Assembly: GCA_001899255.1 (NCBI GenBank)
Contig: MKVX01000018.1
Location: 745,150-809,149 of the forward strand
Direction: 5' to 3'
Source of the DNA: Rhizobiales bacterium 62-47
Lineage (GTDB): Bacteria > Pseudomonadota > Alphaproteobacteria > Rhizobiales > Xanthobacteraceae
Length of the DNA stretch: 64,000 nt
The notes below the pieces were generated by a model. That model was not told the DNA's origin and ran no database searches. It saw nothing but the letters and a program-made list of their open reading frames with translations. A program made the translations under genes and the position numbers. Below, one piece after another: positions 61,583 to 64,000 of this stretch. Numbering within the stretch: the stretch's first letter is position 1; each line of letters starts with the position of its first letter.

Positions 61583-62833
61583 TCAGAACTTCTCGACGCC
61601 GGCGCGGAACATCCCGATCACCAGTTCGCTCGCCCCATCGAAGGCCCTTTGCATGGTGGTCCCTTTGGCAACCGCATCGTTGGCATAGAGCGGTTCCTCG
61701 ACTGCGACATTGCCGCCGCGCCACACCTTGATGCTGCCGATCTTCTGGCCGGGCTCGATCGGCGCATGGACCGGACCCGAGTAAACGATGCGTGCGATCA
61801 GCTTGTCGTTGCCGTTCTTCTGCACCATGACACGCACCGGCGCTGCCGTCGCGAGCCGCACCCAGCGTTGCTCGCCGCCAAAGACCTTGGCCGAGCCAAC
61901 CGGCTCGCGCGCTGCAAACAGCGTCCGGGTTTCGAAATTGCGGAAGCCCCATTCGAGCAGCTTCTTCGCTTCGGCCGCGCGATCATCCTTATCTTCGAGG
62001 CCATTGATGGCAACGATCAATCGCGTGCCGTTCTGCACAGCGGAGCCGACCATGCCGTAGCCGCCCTCCTTGGTGTAGCCGGTCTTGAGGCCGTCCGCGC
62101 CATCGAGCGTCGTCAGCAAAGGATTGCGGTTCTGCTGCCGGATCTTGTTCCAGGTAAATTCCCGCTGCCCGAACAGTTTGTAGAAGTCGGGATAGGTCTG
62201 GATGATGTGGCGCGCGAGCATTGCCAGTTCGCGCACAGTCATCTTGTTGTTGGGATCGGGCAGCCCGTTCGAATTGCCGAACGTCGAGCGCGTCATACCG
62301 AGTTCGCGCGCGCGCTTGGTCATCATCTCGGCGAAATTGGCCTCATTGCCCGCAATACCTTCCGCCAGGATCATGCAGGAATCGTTTCCACTCTGAATAA
62401 TCGCGCCATGCAGCAGATCGTCGACCGGCACGCTGCTGTGGATGGCGGCAAACATGGTCGAGCCACCCGCGGGTGCCCCGCCCTTGCGCCAAGCATTCTC
62501 GCTGACCTTGAACTCGTCGGTGAGTTTGAGTTCGCCCTGCTTGATGGCGTGAAAGACCACCTCGGCGGTCATCAGCTTCATCATGCTGGAGGGGGCACGC
62601 AATTCGTCGGCGTTCTTCTCGAACAGCACGCTGCCGCTTGAAGCCTCGATCAGGATCGCGGTCGGCGCATCGGTGTTGTAGCCGCCGTCATCCTTCTTGG
62701 CGCCCTGCACGCTGTTGTTGGCGGCATAGGCGACACTTCCCACGGTCAGCCCAACAGCGACAAGCCCGGCGATAGCGCCGCGCCAGCCGTGCAGCGCCGA
62801 AGCCGCTAGGGACATCAATCGATCGAGCGTCAT
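61583..62833 (-). CDS. D-alanyl-D-alanine carboxypeptidase (PBP5/6 type)
   Basis: 416-aa low-molecular-mass PBP. Signal segment (about 20-38, ending AYAANN), SxxK (Ser83-Lys86 in PSSMMKLMTAE), SGN (148-150), KTG (250-252, DGLKTGYTKEGGYG), and a C-terminal PBP5-type beta domain ending in an amphipathic anchor-like helix (FDGASELVIGMFRAGVEKF). It trims stem pentapeptides. It heads the tmk-holB-metG-tatD run. Confidence 0.93.
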   Translation of the reverse strand: MTLDRLMSLAASALHGWRGAIAGLVAVGLTVGSVAYAANNSVQGAKKDDGGYNTDAPTAILIEASSGSVLFEKNADELRAPSSMMKLMTAEVVFHAIKQGELKLTDEFKVSENAWRKGGAPAGGSTMFAAIHSSVPVDDLLHGAIIQSGNDSCMILAEGIAGNEANFAEMMTKRARELGMTRSTFGNSNGLPDPNNKMTVRELAMLARHIIQTYPDFYKLFGQREFTWNKIRQQNRNPLLTTLDGADGLKTGYTKEGGYGMVGSAVQNGTRLIVAINGLEDKDDRAAEAKKLLEWGFRNFETRTLFAAREPVGSAKVFGGEQRWVRLATAAPVRVMVQKNGNDKLIARIVYSGPVHAPIEPGQKIGSIKVWRGGNVAVEEPLYANDAVAKGTTMQRAFDGASELVIGMFRAGVEKF

Positions 62834-62997
62834 AAGGGCAAGTTCCTGAATATCTTAGCTTAACAGTCTGGCGCGAGCCGAACAACATCACGAGCCTGCG
62901 CACCTTGTAGCAGTTGTCTCGCGCGGTTGCGGCATGTTTCCATCGCCCCTATCGTACCCCTCCCCGCCGACTACGCCCGTGACGGAGCCGAATCGCG

Positions 62998-63957
62998 ATG
63001 CACGCTTCCCGTAGCCTCACCGCCAACGGAATCGAGATGTTTATCCGCGAAGCCGGCCAAGGGCCGCTTGTGCTGCTGTGCCACGGCTGGCCGGAACTAT
63101 CCTATTCATGGCGGCATCAGATTGAACCCATCGCGGCCTCGGGCTTTCACGTCGTCGCGCCCGACATGCGTGGTTTTGGCCAGACCAGCGCCCCGGCCGA
63201 GGTCGCCGCCTACAGCATTTTCGATATGGTCGGCGACATGGTGGCGCTGGTATCGGCGCTCGGTGAAAAGCGGGCCGTTATTGTCGGTCACGACTGGGGC
63301 GCGCCGGTGGCGTGGCACGCAGCGCTGTTTCGGCCGGATATCTTCACGGCGGTTGCCGGTCTCAGCGTCCCGCCGCCGTTCCGTGGTCGTGGCCGGCCGC
63401 TGGAGACCTTGCACAAGGACGGCATCGACAATTTCTATTGGCAGTACTTCCAGACACCCCGCGTCGCCGAGGCTGAATTCGAGCGAGATGTCGCCTTTAC
63501 CATGCGGGCAGTCGTGGCGCGCGGATTTTCGGACCCGGAGGCGTCGCTGTTCGTCCAACCCGGTAAAGGCTTTCTGGGCGATCCGGCGAGCGACCGGGCG
63601 CTGCCGGACTGGATCACAGAGGACGAACTCTCGGTGTTCACGGAGGCCTACCGCAAGTCGGGTTTCCGTGGTGGCTTGAACTGGTATCGTAACATCGACC
63701 GCAATTGGGATCTGACGGCGCCGTGGCAAGGCGCGAAGATCCATCAGCCGTCGCTCTTCATCGCGGGCGCGAACGATTCCGTCATCAAGGGCCTGATCGG
63801 CGCCAAACGCGTGCTCGACATGGAGCGCGTGCTTCCGAACCTGACGCGAAAGCTGATTGTCGAGGGCGCCGGGCACTGGATTCAGCAGGAGCGTCCCGCG
63901 GAAGTAAATGCGGCTTTGCTTGAATTTCTGAAGACGGTCAGCGCCGCGCGAACGTAA
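62998..63957 (+). CDS. Alpha/beta hydrolase, epoxide-hydrolase-like
   Basis: 319 aa. HGWPE oxyanion motif (29-33), nucleophile elbow GHDWGA with Asp99, cap domain, and late acid and His (EGAGHWIQQE). An Asp rather than Ser or Cys nucleophile with HGWPE points to epoxide hydrolase; haloacid or haloalkane dehalogenases are related alternatives. Lid Tyr candidates (YWQYF, NWYRN) occur at the expected places. It is divergent from the carboxypeptidase gene, 164 bp away. Confidence 0.88.
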   Translation: MHASRSLTANGIEMFIREAGQGPLVLLCHGWPELSYSWRHQIEPIAASGFHVVAPDMRGFGQTSAPAEVAAYSIFDMVGDMVALVSALGEKRAVIVGHDWGAPVAWHAALFRPDIFTAVAGLSVPPPFRGRGRPLETLHKDGIDNFYWQYFQTPRVAEAEFERDVAFTMRAVVARGFSDPEASLFVQPGKGFLGDPASDRALPDWITEDELSVFTEAYRKSGFRGGLNWYRNIDRNWDLTAPWQGAKIHQPSLFIAGANDSVIKGLIGAKRVLDMERVLPNLTRKLIVEGAGHWIQQERPAEVNAALLEFLKTVSAART

Positions 63958-63967
63958 CGCCGAACGA

Positions 63968-64000
63968 TCAATAGAGGCCGCGGCCTGCGAGCAATTCGCT
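63968..64000 (-). CDS. 3' end of a leftward gene (cut by the window edge)
   Basis: Reading leftward from the window end gives ...SELLAGRGLY followed by TGA at 63970-63968. Only ten codons are visible, so the product cannot be named; placement just after the convergent epoxide-hydrolase gene fits a real gene end. Confidence 0.35.
   Translation of the reverse strand, partial: SELLAGRGLY

Overview
This is a G+C-rich chromosomal window from an alphaproteobacterium, most likely of the Bradyrhizobiaceae/Nitrobacteraceae group or a close relative. The evidence is the gene content (NDUFA12-type complex I accessory subunit, DUF2155, DUF1236 and BA14K-like proteins, an RNase E with a long acidic insert, a sufS2-sufB-C-D-S-T operon) and the regulatory sites (EcfG-type GGAAC-N16-CGTT promoters, a CtrA-type TTAA-N7-TTAAC box, an Irr/ICE-like box). 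No phage, insertion sequence, CRISPR array, rRNA or tRNA gene was found.

Layout. 0.1-7 kb: two tandem DMT exporters of equal length, a glycine-rich BA14K-like secreted protein, NDUFA12, and an accessory patch holding a divergent isonitrile hydratase-like/GlxA-like regulator pair and an SDR-esterase pair. 7-18.9 kb: DUF2155 protein, aat, a three-gene sensory module (CHASE3 kinase, single-domain response regulator, REC-HisKA_2 kinase), accC-accB-aroQ, a DUF1236 protein, a DsbA-like protein, an M48 protease with TPRs, and an aminotransferase. 19-28.9 kb: rne diverges from the cell-wall genes amiC and mrcA, followed by prfB (with a programmed +1 frameshift) and a beta-hydroxyacid dehydrogenase. 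29-42.9 kb: DMT exporter, NodU-type carbamoyltransferase, M23 peptidase, peroxiredoxin with a histone-H1-like tail, YhdP/AsmA-like giant protein, MFS transporter, tyrS, anmK, alpha/beta hydrolase. 43-50 kb: SUF iron-sulfur operon. 50-56.6 kb: CoA-transferase, TRAP transporter and acyl-CoA ligase, which together look like an uptake and CoA-activation locus for an organic acid. 56.6-64 kb: a leftward housekeeping run dacA-like, tmk, holB, metG, tatD, MBL hydrolase, then a rightward epoxide-hydrolase-like gene and the last codons of a leftward gene.

The most interesting pattern is regulatory. Three leftward transcription units (BA14K-like protein; the sensory trio that runs on into aat; DUF1236 protein) each have a perfect GGAAC-N16-CGTT element, correctly oriented and close to the start codon. 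This is the consensus of the alphaproteobacterial general stress sigma factor EcfG. One of these units encodes a HisKA_2 kinase, the kinase class that feeds the PhyR-NepR-EcfG pathway, so the window may hold a stress-induced sensory module with feedback on its own regulon. A CtrA-type box before the septal amidase and an Irr-like box overlapping the end of the first cysteine desulfurase tie two other loci to cell-cycle and iron control.

Limits: all assignments come from reading the sequence without database searches. Starts were moved inward from the longest reading frames where family length, Shine-Dalgarno sequences or overlaps supported it.
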